DNA of 37,187 nucleotides from positions 1 through 37,187 of the forward strand of contig JALCCG010000214.1 in the NCBI GenBank assembly GCA_023212695.1, read 5' to 3'. The notes below the pieces were generated by a model. It worked only from the letters and a program-made list of their open reading frames with translations, was not told the origin of the DNA and did no database searches. Made by a program: the position numbers and the translations under genes. Shown here piece after piece: positions 9,336-19,677 of this stretch. How positions within the stretch are numbered: the first letter of the stretch is position 1; each line of letters begins with the position of its first letter. The stretch comes from Sporisorium sorghi. Its lineage: Eukaryota > Basidiomycota > Ustilaginomycetes > Ustilaginales > Ustilaginaceae.

Positions 9336-12300
9336 ATGCCACCCGCACGCAAAACGGCTCCCGCGAGCATGTCCGCCTCAGTCACCTCTTCATCCGTCGC
9401 TCTCTCTGCTTCAACCACTCAGCCGCGCTCGCCTTTTTCGTCGACTTCGAATGCAGGACCTCGCAGCGCTCGACGCTCTCCGCATACAGCCATGCAAAAG
9501 ACCAGGCAAGCCTTTCTGACGTCGCCATCCAGGATCCCCGCCGACAACTCTTACGACGACCCGATCGTCCTTTCCGACACGGACACCGATATGGACAGCG
9601 TCACCGAAGTCGATACTGACCGTGCCGACGCGGCAGACAGCTCGAAAGGCGGCCGCAGCCTAAGTGCTCAACATAGCTTGCCCAATGGCAGTGACGGCTC
9701 CGAGCATGGCCTTTCGCTGGCCTCGCACACCCACGCTGCTGTCAACCACCACGACGAGAGCCGCTCGTCCACCACGCTCGATCGATCCTACGCTACGTCT
9801 CTGAATAGCGATCTCAACCTCATCTCGGACGGAAGTCTCTCGTCGCTCAGCTCTATTGATTCGGACAGCGACACAGCCGACATCGCCGATGACAAGAGCG
9901 ACGTAGCCATTACTTCTCCCCGACGCACACCCCGTCTGAGACGTACAACCACGCTGGCATCTACGCCGTTGCGAGACGTTGAGGCCACGCCTCGCTCCTC
10001 GTCCTCGACACCGACGCCGAGTCGCAGATCAGCTCGCATCGTCTCGTCCGGGTCCAGCGTGCAAAAGGCACTCCAGAGAAGAGACGAGCTCGACGCAAAG
10101 ATGCTGGCCAGCCCTGTTCGACGCAAGCCAGACTCTCCCGAGGCACCGCCGCCGGCGAAACGACCGCGAGGCAGGCCGAGAAAGTCGGCGCCTGATGCAA
10201 GCCTCGCTCCATCCTCGACTGCCACCTTGCCAGCGTCCAAGACAATGACGGCCTTGTATGGGCAATCCACACCGGTTTCTGCCTCGGCACGACGTAGCGC
10301 CCGGCTGTCCTTGCCCTCTTCCAATCTGGCGGCAGGCCCACCGCTCTCTGCGTCCGTGCAGCCAACCTCTCCGGAACCAATGAAAGCTGAGCAAGCCCAG
10401 ACACAGGAGACGAGTCGCGTGTCGAGGCGGGGTAGACGCTCAGAAGGGATCGGTGCAGGCGCAGATGCACAGAACAAGCCCAAACTATCGCCAACTGCTC
10501 TCACCCCTTCCTCTGTGTCGTCCTCGTCGGTCGCAACCACGTCCAACCTTCCGCAAGCTCAGGTTGGCGCCTCTGTTGCAGCAAGCGGGATTGCACAGAT
10601 TCCCGCCACCCCGCCTGTCAAGCGCGGTCCTGGACGACCGAGAAAACACCCGCTTCCCGTCCCTGTCGCGCCACCGACGCCGCCGACTCCGGCAACTCCG
10701 GTCGCAGAAGAGAAGGAATCTGCCCTGGCGAGTCGGCTCCGCAAACGAAGCTTGTCCAACGTCGGTGCGAGCGTCAAAGCAAGTCCCGCCCCTGTCATCC
10801 AGGAGCCGCCGCCGGAAGCACCTCGACGCAAGCGGGGAAGGCCCGCTCGCTCGACGATTAGCACCAGCAACGAGATGGTCGGCGAGCCCCTGTCCGCATC
10901 GCAGGCGCAAGCTCTGCTGCGCAGCGTCAGCGCTCCAAAGGACACCATCGACCTGCTCGATGACGATATCAGCGAGCTGAGCGATGTAAGCGACACTTCG
11001 CTCGACTCGTCGCAGCCGTCTCGATCCGCGTCGCAATCGGCTCAGCCGCCAGCGCGACGTCGAGGACGACCTCCGTCGGCAAGCACGTCTGACTCCAAGA
11101 AGATGAAACGCGCCAGCAAGCAGGACAAGGACGGCAAAGCGTATCACTACACTGGATTGTATGCAGGTGAAGCGGATGCTGTGGCTTCGACTTCATCTCG
11201 TCGTCCCGCCGAGACCGTAAACACGGTGTTCCCCACCCCGATCCACTTTGGCGCCAAGCTGCTCACCGAGGAGCGCGATTTCTGCCTTCCGTACCCCATC
11301 CATCAATCCATGGACAAGCTCCGCGACCGTGTCAATGCCAAGCGCAAGCCACCTCGTTACCAGCAGATCAGCAAGAACAAGTACGTCACGCGCGCCAAGC
11401 TGCAGGGCGAGTCGCCGCTTTGCAACTGCAAGCCGGGCAGCGGATGTGGGAACGACTGCATGAACCGCATGCTCATGTTCATCTGTGATCCAAGGACGTG
11501 TCCGAGCGCAAGCAACTGCACCAACATCAGCCTCGGCCGTCGACCGACGAAGAAGACCACGGTCGCTTACTACGGTCGCCGCGGCTTTGGTCTCAAGGCG
11601 CTCGAGGCGATCAAGAAGGATGACTTTATCGACGAGTATCGAGGCGAGGTGATCAACCTGGGCGAGGCTGCCAAGCGCGTCACCGAAGAGTACAAGGCAA
11701 CGGGCAACTACTATTTGCTCGACTACGACTCGGCCGCCGGAGAGCTGCTCGACGGTGGTCGCAAGGGCAACATCACCCGCTTCGCCAACCATTCCTGCGA
11801 TCCTAACTGTCGCATCGAGAAGTTCATCATCTGCGGCACGGATGAGGCGCTTTCAGCTGAATTCCAGATCGGTCTGTTCGCAAACCGCGACATTGCAGAA
11901 GGCGAGGAGCTGACGTACAACTATGGCTGGGCCGCCTTCCAGCCTCGCGACATCACAGGAGCGCCCACCGCCCAGGTTCCGTCCGAGCAGTGTCTTTGCG
12001 GAGCTGCCAACTGCTCCGGCATCCTTGGTGGCAAGAAAGCGCCTGTCAGCAAGGCCACAGCCGACGCGGTGTCAGCCAACTCGCGCAAAAAGACGGCCAA
12101 GGGTCGAGGTAAAGGCAAAGGCAAAGGACGCAAATCGGCGCAGAGCTCGGGCGTGCGCATGCGCTCCATGACGCCGATGTTGAGCGCTTCGCACCTGTCT
12201 GCAGCCGCGATGCCGACCTCGGCGCTTCTGAGTGCCAAAGCTGCGAGAAGCTCGCGCGCGCGCGAAGAAGCTCAGGCGAGTCTGAGCCTGCTCAACAAGA

Positions 12301-13571
12301 TCGTCAACAAACGTCGCGAGCGCTCAGCTCGGGCAGCAGAGGATGCAGCCTCGTCGTCCACCTCTGCATCCACTGCAGATGTTTGCATGGCGCCGGTCGA
12401 GCCAGTCGTGAAGGAAAGCAAAGACAAGGCGCTTGACTCAAGCGAGATGAGCGTGCAACAAGTGTCTAGCCCGCGTCCTGTTGCGGCTGCGGCTGCGAAG
12501 GCGAAGGCGAAAGAGCCTGTCGCGCTGCTCCAAGCTGCTGCGTCGTCTGCGCCGAGTTCCGTGCCTTCTGCAACCCTGGCGACGAGCTCCGCTACTCCGA
12601 TAGAGCGCTTTCCGGTTGAAGCAACTGCACCGACAGAGGCGAGCAGCTCGGGAGCAGCAAATGCGGGCACTCAGGTCAATGCAGTCGAGCCAGAGTCGTC
12701 AGGCAAAGCAGCAGCCACTACGACGAGCCGAGTCTTGCCGCGGCTGCCGCTGCTCCAACGACTGGCCAACTCGAGGATGGGACCCGCGTTTGGTCGGAAG
12801 GCGACGGGTCCGCAAAAGGATCGAAGATGGACGGCAGCAGAAGCGCTCATCTCGGACAATGACGAGGCCTCGTCCGTAGACAGGGAGCTGTCCGACTCGG
12901 AAGGGACCGCCTCGGATTTTCAGAAGCAGGGCGATAAACCACAGCGGCGTCCTGCATCGGAAAAGACTGCGGACAAGACGCCGAAGCGTCGCGGTCGTCA
13001 TAAGCTGCAGCTGAGCGCTGAGGAGGCGCAGCGTCGAGCGACCGAGCGGAAGGCACGCAACGCTTTCCTGGCAAGGGTGCGTCGTGCGTCGAAACGCGGC
13101 ATTGTGATCGAAGATCCAACGCAGCACCCTCTTAAGAAGATCAGCATCCAGTGCACAGCCGCACCGGAGAACACGTACATCCCGGATCTGCCTTCGTCGC
13201 TGGTGACGTTGGGCATGACGACGGCGGATGCACGCCGGGCGCGCAACGCCTTCCTTGCACGTGTGCGAAGGGGCGTGAAACGGGGCTACGCCAAGGATGT
13301 GGCCATCAAGTTGGCGGCAAAGCCTTTGCCAGGCGATCCGGACCGCGACACGCCCGTCATGAAGGCGCAGCGAGCTTACATGGAGCAGATTGAGCGGGAG
13401 GCTGCCGAAGAATTGACAGGATCGATGGAAGGCAGCAGCTCCCAGACGAACTTGACGGCGTCGACGTCGACATTGACGGCCAGCGGCAGCCGACCATCTG
13501 CGTCGGGATCGGCAGTCGCGGCCGCAGATCGTGATTGGGTTGATGAGTCGAGCTGGACGGTCACGCAGTGA
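9336..13571 (+). CDS. Ash1-like histone lysine methyltransferase (AT-hooks, AWS-SET-postSET)
   Basis: Single exon, 1411 residues. The disordered N-terminal half carries four AT-hook cores (GRP centres): KRPRGRPRK (~273-281), GPGRPRK (~431), RKRGRPARS (~497) and RRRGRPP (~574). A Cys-rich AWS segment (~692-732) precedes the SET domain (~744-866), with GRRGFGLKA, NHSCDPNC (818-825) and the catalytic TYNYGW (860-865); a post-SET CLCGAANCSG follows near 886. The AWS-SET-postSET order defines the SET2/NSD/ASH1 group that methylates H3K36. No WW or SRI domain is visible after the SET domain, and AT-hooks are present, which favours Ash1-like over Set2. The ~500-residue C-terminal tail holds a motif present twice (residues 1240-1255 and 1302-1317). 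Nuclear, chromatin-bound. Substrate H3K36 is inferred from family. Confidence 0.9.
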   Translation: MPPARKTAPASMSASVTSSSVALSASTTQPRSPFSSTSNAGPRSARRSPHTAMQKTRQAFLTSPSRIPADNSYDDPIVLSDTDTDMDSVTEVDTDRADAADSSKGGRSLSAQHSLPNGSDGSEHGLSLASHTHAAVNHHDESRSSTTLDRSYATSLNSDLNLISDGSLSSLSSIDSDSDTADIADDKSDVAITSPRRTPRLRRTTTLASTPLRDVEATPRSSSSTPTPSRRSARIVSSGSSVQKALQRRDELDAKMLASPVRRKPDSPEAPPPAKRPRGRPRKSAPDASLAPSSTATLPASKTMTALYGQSTPVSASARRSARLSLPSSNLAAGPPLSASVQPTSPEPMKAEQAQTQETSRVSRRGRRSEGIGAGADAQNKPKLSPTALTPSSVSSSSVATTSNLPQAQVGASVAASGIAQIPATPPVKRGPGRPRKHPLPVPVAPPTPPTPATPVAEEKESALASRLRKRSLSNVGASVKASPAPVIQEPPPEAPRRKRGRPARSTISTSNEMVGEPLSASQAQALLRSVSAPKDTIDLLDDDISELSDVSDTSLDSSQPSRSASQSAQPPARRRGRPPSASTSDSKKMKRASKQDKDGKAYHYTGLYAGEADAVASTSSRRPAETVNTVFPTPIHFGAKLLTEERDFCLPYPIHQSMDKLRDRVNAKRKPPRYQQISKNKYVTRAKLQGESPLCNCKPGSGCGNDCMNRMLMFICDPRTCPSASNCTNISLGRRPTKKTTVAYYGRRGFGLKALEAIKKDDFIDEYRGEVINLGEAAKRVTEEYKATGNYYLLDYDSAAGELLDGGRKGNITRFANHSCDPNCRIEKFIICGTDEALSAEFQIGLFANRDIAEGEELTYNYGWAAFQPRDITGAPTAQVPSEQCLCGAANCSGILGGKKAPVSKATADAVSANSRKKTAKGRGKGKGKGRKSAQSSGVRMRSMTPMLSASHLSAAAMPTSALLSAKAARSSRAREEAQASLSLLNKIVNKRRERSARAAEDAASSSTSASTADVCMAPVEPVVKESKDKALDSSEMSVQQVSSPRPVAAAAAKAKAKEPVALLQAAASSAPSSVPSATLATSSATPIERFPVEATAPTEASSSGAANAGTQVNAVEPESSGKAAATTTSRVLPRLPLLQRLANSRMGPAFGRKATGPQKDRRWTAAEALISDNDEASSVDRELSDSEGTASDFQKQGDKPQRRPASEKTADKTPKRRGRHKLQLSAEEAQRRATERKARNAFLARVRRASKRGIVIEDPTQHPLKKISIQCTAAPENTYIPDLPSSLVTLGMTTADARRARNAFLARVRRGVKRGYAKDVAIKLAAKPLPGDPDRDTPVMKAQRAYMEQIEREAAEELTGSMEGSSSQTNLTASTSTLTASGSRPSASGSAVAAADRDWVDESSWTVTQ

Positions 13572-14370
13572 TTGATTTGGCCATGTACATCGCAGATCTT
13601 CACACAATGTCACTACCATCATTAATAATGTATTGATACTGAGAGCAGCAGCTTTGTCCATTCCGACCGTCAAGTCTGTTGATGATATCATGGCTGGCGA
13701 CGTCGGGTGAGTCTCGAAGCCAAGGCCTGAAATTCGCGAGAAATTGGGGTCACAAAAAGCACTTGAAAAATGCGCAGTTTCCGGAAATGGACTTTGAAAA
13801 AGGCAGCTCTCTGCCTCTGTCTCGGTCTCTCTGCCTCTCTGCCATTGGATGGCAAAGAAGTGCTTGGCTTTGTTGGTTTTTGCTCACCATCTTCTCGGAT
13901 CCGCCCTTTGCTTCTCGACATAATATACGCACGCCTCCAACACATTCTCGGACCCGCAACTCGCCGGTCCCCACGCCTTCCCCGCATCTTGGTCCCACGC
14001 CAACGGGCAGCTCGAGTAGCAGCGACTCATACACGCACGGACACGGTTCGGCCTTGCTCCTTCCTTATCCACCACACGTCTCATCGACAGACGGGCCTGG
14101 CTCGGCTCAGGTGAGCTGCGGTGGTCGGCAACCAGGTCCTCGCCGTCATCGACACGGGCGAGCTCAACCAATCCATCTGTGCTTTTGTGTTGCGCGTTTC
14201 ACCGAAGGCCTGTACAAGCAGAGGTGCTCAATGCACTCGTGAAGACGTCTAGGTCGTGAGAGATCGGCGTCCTCGATTGTGTTTACCCTGGCACGTCACG
14301 GAGCAGAACACGCCGGCAAACGCGGCAGGTCATCGACGTCGATCCTGCATCCACTGTGGACTCTGACATC
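13572..14370. other. Gene-free stretch: SET-gene 3' end and leader of the zinc-cluster gene
   Basis: Nothing gene-like was found. A consensus donor (GTGAGC near 14111) and an acceptor-like GGCAG (to about 14328) could bound a 5'-leader intron of the next gene, but this cannot be decided by eye. The frame of the next gene is open back to a TGA at 14257-14259. Confidence 0.45.
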
Positions 14371-17166
14371 ATGATTGACGGCTCGAGTTCGAGCGAGCAG
14401 GGCTCAGCGACAGGGCAAGTCGCGACTTGGCAAGACCAGCCGGCGATCAAGCAGCCCGAGAATGAGGGAGCAGGTGGCGACAACGGCAGCGCCAGCATCC
14501 AGCCACAGGCGACAGCAGAAACTACGAGAGAGCAGGAAGGGATCAGTGCTGGACACCGTCCATCGGATGCTTCTCCATCATTCGAAGCACGTCACGAGGC
14601 GGCAGCGACAAACGCTCGTCCACTGTCCAGTGTCAGCACACAGCAGGTCCCCTCGTACGCCATCGCCGCCTCGAGCACCAACGGCAACCACGACACTCCC
14701 AGCAGCAGCGATGCGGACGACTCGGCGTACCAATCCCCACAGGCGCCACGCCTAGCGTCTGCCTCGCCCAGCAAGGGCGGCGCCACCATCTTGATGGCCT
14801 CTCGCAAGCAGAACAGCGCCTGTGATGCCTGTCGAAGTCGCAAAGTGCGATGCAACAGAGACCCCGGCGAAGCCAAATGCAACCACTGCAAGGCCAAAAA
14901 CATCGATTGCACCACTCTCTACGTCCAATGGGCCACCTCATCTGCAAAGCGCCCGACAAAACGGCCCAGGACCTCGTTGCCCTTCCCAGCTGAAGAGAAG
15001 AAGGAGGCGCCCAAGCCACCAGAAGTCATCGACGCCGCCGTGCAGGTGCAGGACCGTCTGCTGAATGCGCTCTTCCAGCGCGACACCGACTACGTCGCAG
15101 CAGACAACAAGGTCTACCTCTACCAGAGTCTGCCGTGCAACGCGCCGCTCTCTGCCACAGGCTACACCACCCGCAACATTATCCCTGCCTCGTACCTTCC
15201 TGGACCCAAGCCAGCCGCAACGACTAGCGCCGAGCTGCATCTTCTCGATCGGCAGCGAAGGGAGGACTTTGTCAATGACCTCGTCGAGACGTACTTCTCG
15301 GTAGTACATGCTCGACTGCCGCTGCTCAATCCTCAGACGTTCCGCAAACGCTACTACGAGCGAAGTCCAGAGCTGGGAGGCCCGCCTTCGGATATCATTC
15401 TTGCACTTGTGATCGCATGGGGCGCCAAGTTCAGCGAGAACCCGCTTATTGCGCAGGACCGCAGCGAGAGTGCCGGCGAGCTGATCAAGGCGTACGGCCA
15501 GGCACATGCGGCGCTTCTCAAAGGCGAGACCGAGAAGGCGAATCAGATCACTGGTATCAAGGGTGGAATCGAGCAACCCATCCTTACGGTGCCAGAGGAG
15601 CTGCGGGAGCAGGGCAGGAACCGCATCGCAGATCATCTGACCTGGCGAGCCCAAGACGTCATGGACCGTCTGCGTGTGGCAAGGGTAGCGTCTCTCGAAA
15701 ACGTCCAGGCCTGCTTGCTGATGGAGTCACTTCTTCTGCATCCGTCTGTATACTTCAACGGCGACCTCAACCTGGCTGGCACGCCGATCCCAGCCAAGCA
15801 CCGAAGCCTGCTTGCTTACACCAACGGGCACTGGTACGTGATTGCGATCAAGCACATGCTCGACCTCGGCATCCACTGCAAGGAGAAGGTTATGACCATC
15901 AAGGACGCTGCGCTGCGTGGCGAGACGCTCTTCACATGGTGGCTCGCGTGCATGGCCGACTCGGCCTCTGCGCTCTTCTTTCAACGTCGATGTCTCATCT
16001 CTGGCGACGACTACAACAGCGATCCACCCGCGGGCGACGCGGACAACAAGAAGGAGGCGCCGCATCCGCTCGGCAGCCTCGACTCGTACTTGGCCTTCTT
16101 TGGCTCGATGCACGATGCCGTCGTGTTCCAGCGCAAGCTTGCCGCGTATTACTTTGCACCGCGGAGTCATATCGAGGGCGTGCGTCTCGACAAAGTGGTT
16201 GAGATCGTCGAGATGTTGAAGAAATGGCGCGTGGATCATCTCGAGAAAGTAGGTGTTCCGCTGCCGCACTGGCCGCCACACTGGGACTACATTGCTGCGG
16301 TGAGCGCGTGTACGAGCGACATCAACTACCACGCCAACTGGATCGTGCTGTGGCGTCTGGTCGACGAGATGGGCATCTACGGCACCGACCGTTCGAACGC
16401 TACGTCGCCGATCCACCAGGAGCGTCTCAAGCGGCGCGGCGCGGCCTCGGAAGACGCCACGCCCGCGCGCGATCAGGTGCCTGACGCGGAGCAGGTGCAA
16501 CTCACCCTCGCTACGATTCAAGAAGAGGCGCTCAACAGCGCGCTGCGCATCGCGGGGCTCACCGAGATCCTGCGCAGCAACCAGTATCTGCGGCTCGACC
16601 CGTGCAACTCGCTGCAGAGTCTCGAGGCGGCCGCGCACATGCTGATCCGTTTCCAGCGGAGTGAGGTCGACATCATGGTCGCTGGGTTCCGGCAGTACGG
16701 GCTCTCGTATGAGGATTGCTTCGATAAGGCGGATCTGATGGAGGATCTGGCGGCGGCGTACAACGAGCGGGCGCGGGAGGACGCGGCGTTTGTGCCTGGG
16801 TCGGCGCTGGGGCTGGCGCTGGAAAGGGATGCGGCCGGGGCGGGCGAGGGGCACGAGGGGATCCCAGAGCTCGCGATCGCAGCGGCGGCGCTGTCGAGTG
16901 CTGCGGCGGAGGCGAATGGCGGTGGCGGAGCGGGAGAGGGGTACGGGTTTGATGCTGACGCAGCAGCGGCGACACAGCCACCAGCGGAGGACGCGCAGAC
17001 GGACGTCAAGGAGGCTGCCTCGTTTGATATGTTCACTACAGGAGCAACCGACGACGCGCGCACCGACTTGGCCATCTCGGCACACGTGTACAATGGGATG
17101 CGCGACTCGGCGGCTGCGACGACGGGCTTTGCGTCGGATGGTGCAGCGGAGGGTGGTCTGGATTGA
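14371..17166 (+). CDS. Zn(II)2Cys6 fungal transcription factor
   Basis: Single exon, 931 residues from the first in-frame ATG at 14371; a GTG five codons upstream is not a likely start. The binuclear zinc cluster is at residues 151-180 (CDACRSRKVRC, then a second CNHC and a final Cys, spacing C-x2-C-x6-C-x8-C-x2-C-x6-C), followed by a basic linker (KRPTKRPR). A fungal-specific transcription factor middle domain (PF04082 type) appears to start near residue 300 with VETYFSVVHARLPLLNPQTF. The last ~130 residues are rich in Ala, Gly and Glu and may act as an activation region. It should bind CGG-type half sites in the nucleus as a pathway-specific regulator. No target pathway can be named: the neighbours are not a metabolic cluster. 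Confidence 0.9.
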   Translation: MIDGSSSSEQGSATGQVATWQDQPAIKQPENEGAGGDNGSASIQPQATAETTREQEGISAGHRPSDASPSFEARHEAAATNARPLSSVSTQQVPSYAIAASSTNGNHDTPSSSDADDSAYQSPQAPRLASASPSKGGATILMASRKQNSACDACRSRKVRCNRDPGEAKCNHCKAKNIDCTTLYVQWATSSAKRPTKRPRTSLPFPAEEKKEAPKPPEVIDAAVQVQDRLLNALFQRDTDYVAADNKVYLYQSLPCNAPLSATGYTTRNIIPASYLPGPKPAATTSAELHLLDRQRREDFVNDLVETYFSVVHARLPLLNPQTFRKRYYERSPELGGPPSDIILALVIAWGAKFSENPLIAQDRSESAGELIKAYGQAHAALLKGETEKANQITGIKGGIEQPILTVPEELREQGRNRIADHLTWRAQDVMDRLRVARVASLENVQACLLMESLLLHPSVYFNGDLNLAGTPIPAKHRSLLAYTNGHWYVIAIKHMLDLGIHCKEKVMTIKDAALRGETLFTWWLACMADSASALFFQRRCLISGDDYNSDPPAGDADNKKEAPHPLGSLDSYLAFFGSMHDAVVFQRKLAAYYFAPRSHIEGVRLDKVVEIVEMLKKWRVDHLEKVGVPLPHWPPHWDYIAAVSACTSDINYHANWIVLWRLVDEMGIYGTDRSNATSPIHQERLKRRGAASEDATPARDQVPDAEQVQLTLATIQEEALNSALRIAGLTEILRSNQYLRLDPCNSLQSLEAAAHMLIRFQRSEVDIMVAGFRQYGLSYEDCFDKADLMEDLAAAYNERAREDAAFVPGSALGLALERDAAGAGEGHEGIPELAIAAAALSSAAAEANGGGGAGEGYGFDADAAAATQPPAEDAQTDVKEAASFDMFTTGATDDARTDLAISAHVYNGMRDSAAATTGFASDGAAEGGLD

Positions 17167-17446
17167 TACGGTGTCTCTCAGGAAGTTTATTCTGCGTGCA
17201 TTCGACAGAAATCGTGTGGACACAATTGCGATTCAAAAAGCACGGCTGCAGACTGACCGTCTCGAACCTGTCTGTGCGGTTCGCGAGAGATGAGCAATGG
17301 GAAATGTTGGTTTTTTGGGCATTCATAGACAGTGTGAAGATGGAAAGCTTTACAGGACCAAGCTTGCCGAACAGCAAACGCGTTCAAGCGTCAGCACTTG
17401 GTGATTCTCGTTTGTATCCCTCCCTCTGCGTGCTTGTCGAGCAAAT

Positions 17447-18469
17447 TTAAGGGGAAGCAGCGTACCAGTCGACACCCTTCTTGATGTTCTTGGCGAGCTC
17501 GGGGATGGCAGCCTCGAGGAGCTTCTCCTCCTCAGCCGAGACCTTGCCGACGGGGTGGATCTCCTCGACACCGTCCTTGCCGAGCGTGACGGGGCTGGCG
17601 AAGAAGGTGGCGCCCTGGTCCTTGTACAGGGGCGACTCGACGTAGGCGCACTCCTTGATGCCCTTCTCGCCGTTCAGGGCCTTGAGGAGCGAGTCGGAGA
17701 AGACGGCGGCGGCGTAGGCCATGGAGAGCGTAGCGGAGCCGGCGCCGTCCTTGGCCTTGACCACCTCGTCACCGCCGAACTGGATGCGGTGGACGAGCTT
17801 CTCGTACTGCTCGCCCTTGGCGACGGCGTCGCCGCCGTTGGCCTGCGAGAGGAGGGGGACGATGGTGACACCCGAGTGGCCACCGACGACGGGGACGATG
17901 GTGTCGGAGGGCTTCTTGCCGGAGATGCCGGAGAGGAAGGTCGAGGCACGCGTGACGTCGAGCGTGGTGACACCGTAGAGCTTCTTGGGGTCGTAGACGC
18001 CGGCCTTCTTGAACACCTCGGCGACGATGGGCACGGTCGAGTTGACCGGGTTCGAGATGATCAACAGGTGAGCCTTGGGCGCCACCTCGGCAGCCTTCTT
18101 GGCCAGGTCGCGCACGATCGAGGCGTTGGTGTTGAACAGGTCGTCACGCGTCATACCAGGCTTGCGCGGCACACCGGCGGGGATCACAATCACCTCGACA
18201 TCCTTCAACGCCTCACCCAGCTGGTCAGCCTGGTAACCCGTCGTCGTCGAGGGCGTGTTGACGTGCGAGATATCGGCAGCAACACCGGGAGCCAGACGCA
18301 CGTCGTACAGACGCAGGTCGCTCACCAAAGGGTTCTGCTTGAGCAGCAGCGAGAGCGGCTGTCCAATACCGCCCGAAGCACCGAGCACGGCAACGGCGCG
18401 GTTGTTGGCGGCCGAGGTGGAGAAGGAGCGGGCGGCAGACGCCGATCGAAGAGCCTGACGAGCGAACAT
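17447..18469 (-). CDS. MDH1: Malate dehydrogenase, mitochondrial
   Basis: Single exon, 340 residues. It interconverts malate and oxaloacetate with NAD in the TCA cycle. The N-terminus ([20 protein letters not shown]) is an Arg/Ser-rich mitochondrial presequence with no acidic residue. The NAD-binding glycine loop GASGGIG is at residues 30-36. The substrate arginines Arg102 and Arg108 ([11 protein letters not shown]), the Asp171/Arg174 pair (LDVTRA) and catalytic His198 (GGHSG) match the bacterial/mitochondrial MDH pattern with a constant offset of 21 from the E. coli numbering I recall. The length is normal and no residue is missing. A peroxisomal C-terminal signal is absent (ends AASP). Divergent from the eL8 gene with about 1.2 kb between the starts. 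Confidence 0.97.
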   Translation of the reverse strand: MFARQALRSASAARSFSTSAANNRAVAVLGASGGIGQPLSLLLKQNPLVSDLRLYDVRLAPGVAADISHVNTPSTTTGYQADQLGEALKDVEVIVIPAGVPRKPGMTRDDLFNTNASIVRDLAKKAAEVAPKAHLLIISNPVNSTVPIVAEVFKKAGVYDPKKLYGVTTLDVTRASTFLSGISGKKPSDTIVPVVGGHSGVTIVPLLSQANGGDAVAKGEQYEKLVHRIQFGGDEVVKAKDGAGSATLSMAYAAAVFSDSLLKALNGEKGIKECAYVESPLYKDQGATFFASPVTLGKDGVEEIHPVGKVSAEEEKLLEAAIPELAKNIKKGVDWYAASP

Positions 18470-18820
18470 TGTGATTGTGATGTGCGGATCCTAGGGATGA
18501 AAGTGCGGAGAGAGCGGAGGGAGATGGAGGAGGAGGTGAAGACGCAAATTGAGCTTCGACAGACAAAGTTGGCAGGCAGACAGGCACACGGACAGAGGCA
18601 AGTCGACGACCCAATCGAGTCGAAAGATCACGGACGGATCATTTAGATTTGTTCTTCAACGGGGCCAGTCGGAGCAGCGCTTTGACTTTTCCTTTTTTCC
18701 TGTTTTTCGGTGACTGGACTCTGTAGCCCAAAAAAGCGAGTTGAAAGCGGCAGTCGAGCGAGCAAGCGAGCGAGCGAGCACCGAGACAGAGAGAGAAGGT
18801 GTGGAGTAATAAATAAATAA

Positions 18821-18838
18821 ATATATATATATATATAT
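18821..18838. repeat. Dinucleotide repeat (AT)9
   Basis: An AT run preceded by AAAT repeats, about 350 bp upstream of the MDH1 start. It is easily melted and probably length-variable. Confidence 0.85.
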
Positions 18839-18964
18839 AAAAGTCAGGCTCCTCGCCTGTTTCTTCGCTTGCCCAAAGCGCGCAAGTCGGCGGGCGGAAG
18901 GATCAGGAAGAAGTTGAATAGAAGACTCGCGCTCTCGCACCGACCGATCCCTGAAGCCCATCAG

Positions 18965-18986
18965 CTGCTGCTGCTGCTGCTGCTGC
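18965..18986. repeat. Trinucleotide repeat (CTG)7
   Basis: Seven perfect CTG units lie in non-coding sequence between MDH1 and the eL8 gene. Confidence 0.85.
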
Positions 18987-19677
18987 ACATCGCGTATCGC
19001 ACGTAATCGCATCCGGCTTTGCTTCAACCGCCAACCGCCAACTTTCGCAATCTCGACATCTCGACATAATCTTTCGGAAGCAAAATAGACTTGTCAAGGA
19101 CAAGCGAGCATCAGCGAAGAGTATCTTCTACCTTACTGTCTGCCTGCGCTGACGCCTGTGAGTTCGTTTCACACGCCATCCTGCTATCCATCACTGCATT
19201 GAGAAGCCAGCCCGTCATGAAGGTTGTGAACGCCGGTCGCTTCGTCACATGTCTGTGGTCGATGGACCCCATGTCAGGAGACCGACAAGCGGCGCACTCC
19301 CGCCGAGCAAGGCTAGGAGAACTCATCCGAGGATCACCTCGGTCGCATCTATCTCGGGTACGGCCAGCATCTACAGATCGGTGATGTGGCTTATTTCGAA
19401 GAGTGTAAGGTCGCTACCGACTGACAACTAGGATCAAAAAGAAAAGTCTACTTTCACGTGACTTGATGGCCATAGCTCGGCCGAGGTTGAATTGGTCGGT
19501 CAAATTGCGCAAGAGCGCGCAGAAAAATTCAGTCTGCCTCTCAGATTTTGGTTGCAAGCCCAGAGAGTCAGTCGAACGCTGAAGGCGCGGCAGCTGAGTC
19601 TTTTGACGTAGACGCTGCAATCTCCTCTCTGCTCACCATCATCACCTTCCCCCTCAAGACAGTTGATATCATTCAAA

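Larger units (their letters stand above)
18470..19677. other. Divergent promoter region between MDH1 and eL8
   Basis: No gene was seen. It holds a GAGC-type repeat near 18758-18780, an AT dinucleotide run (18821-18838), a CTG run (18965-18986) and, just before the eL8 start, a pyrimidine-rich leader of the kind usual for ribosomal protein genes. Confidence 0.55.

Noticed and set aside
15727..17223. A 498-codon open frame on - across the zinc-cluster gene
   Set aside because: Arg/Val/His-rich composition typical of an antisense shadow; the plus strand holds a complete Zn2Cys6 protein.
17555..18646. A 363-codon open frame on + opposite the malate dehydrogenase gene
   Set aside because: It mirrors MDH1, whose strong codon bias removes stops from the opposite strand. 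Its sequence is a Gly/Asp/Val/Leu-rich shadow without family features, while the minus strand encodes an intact enzyme.
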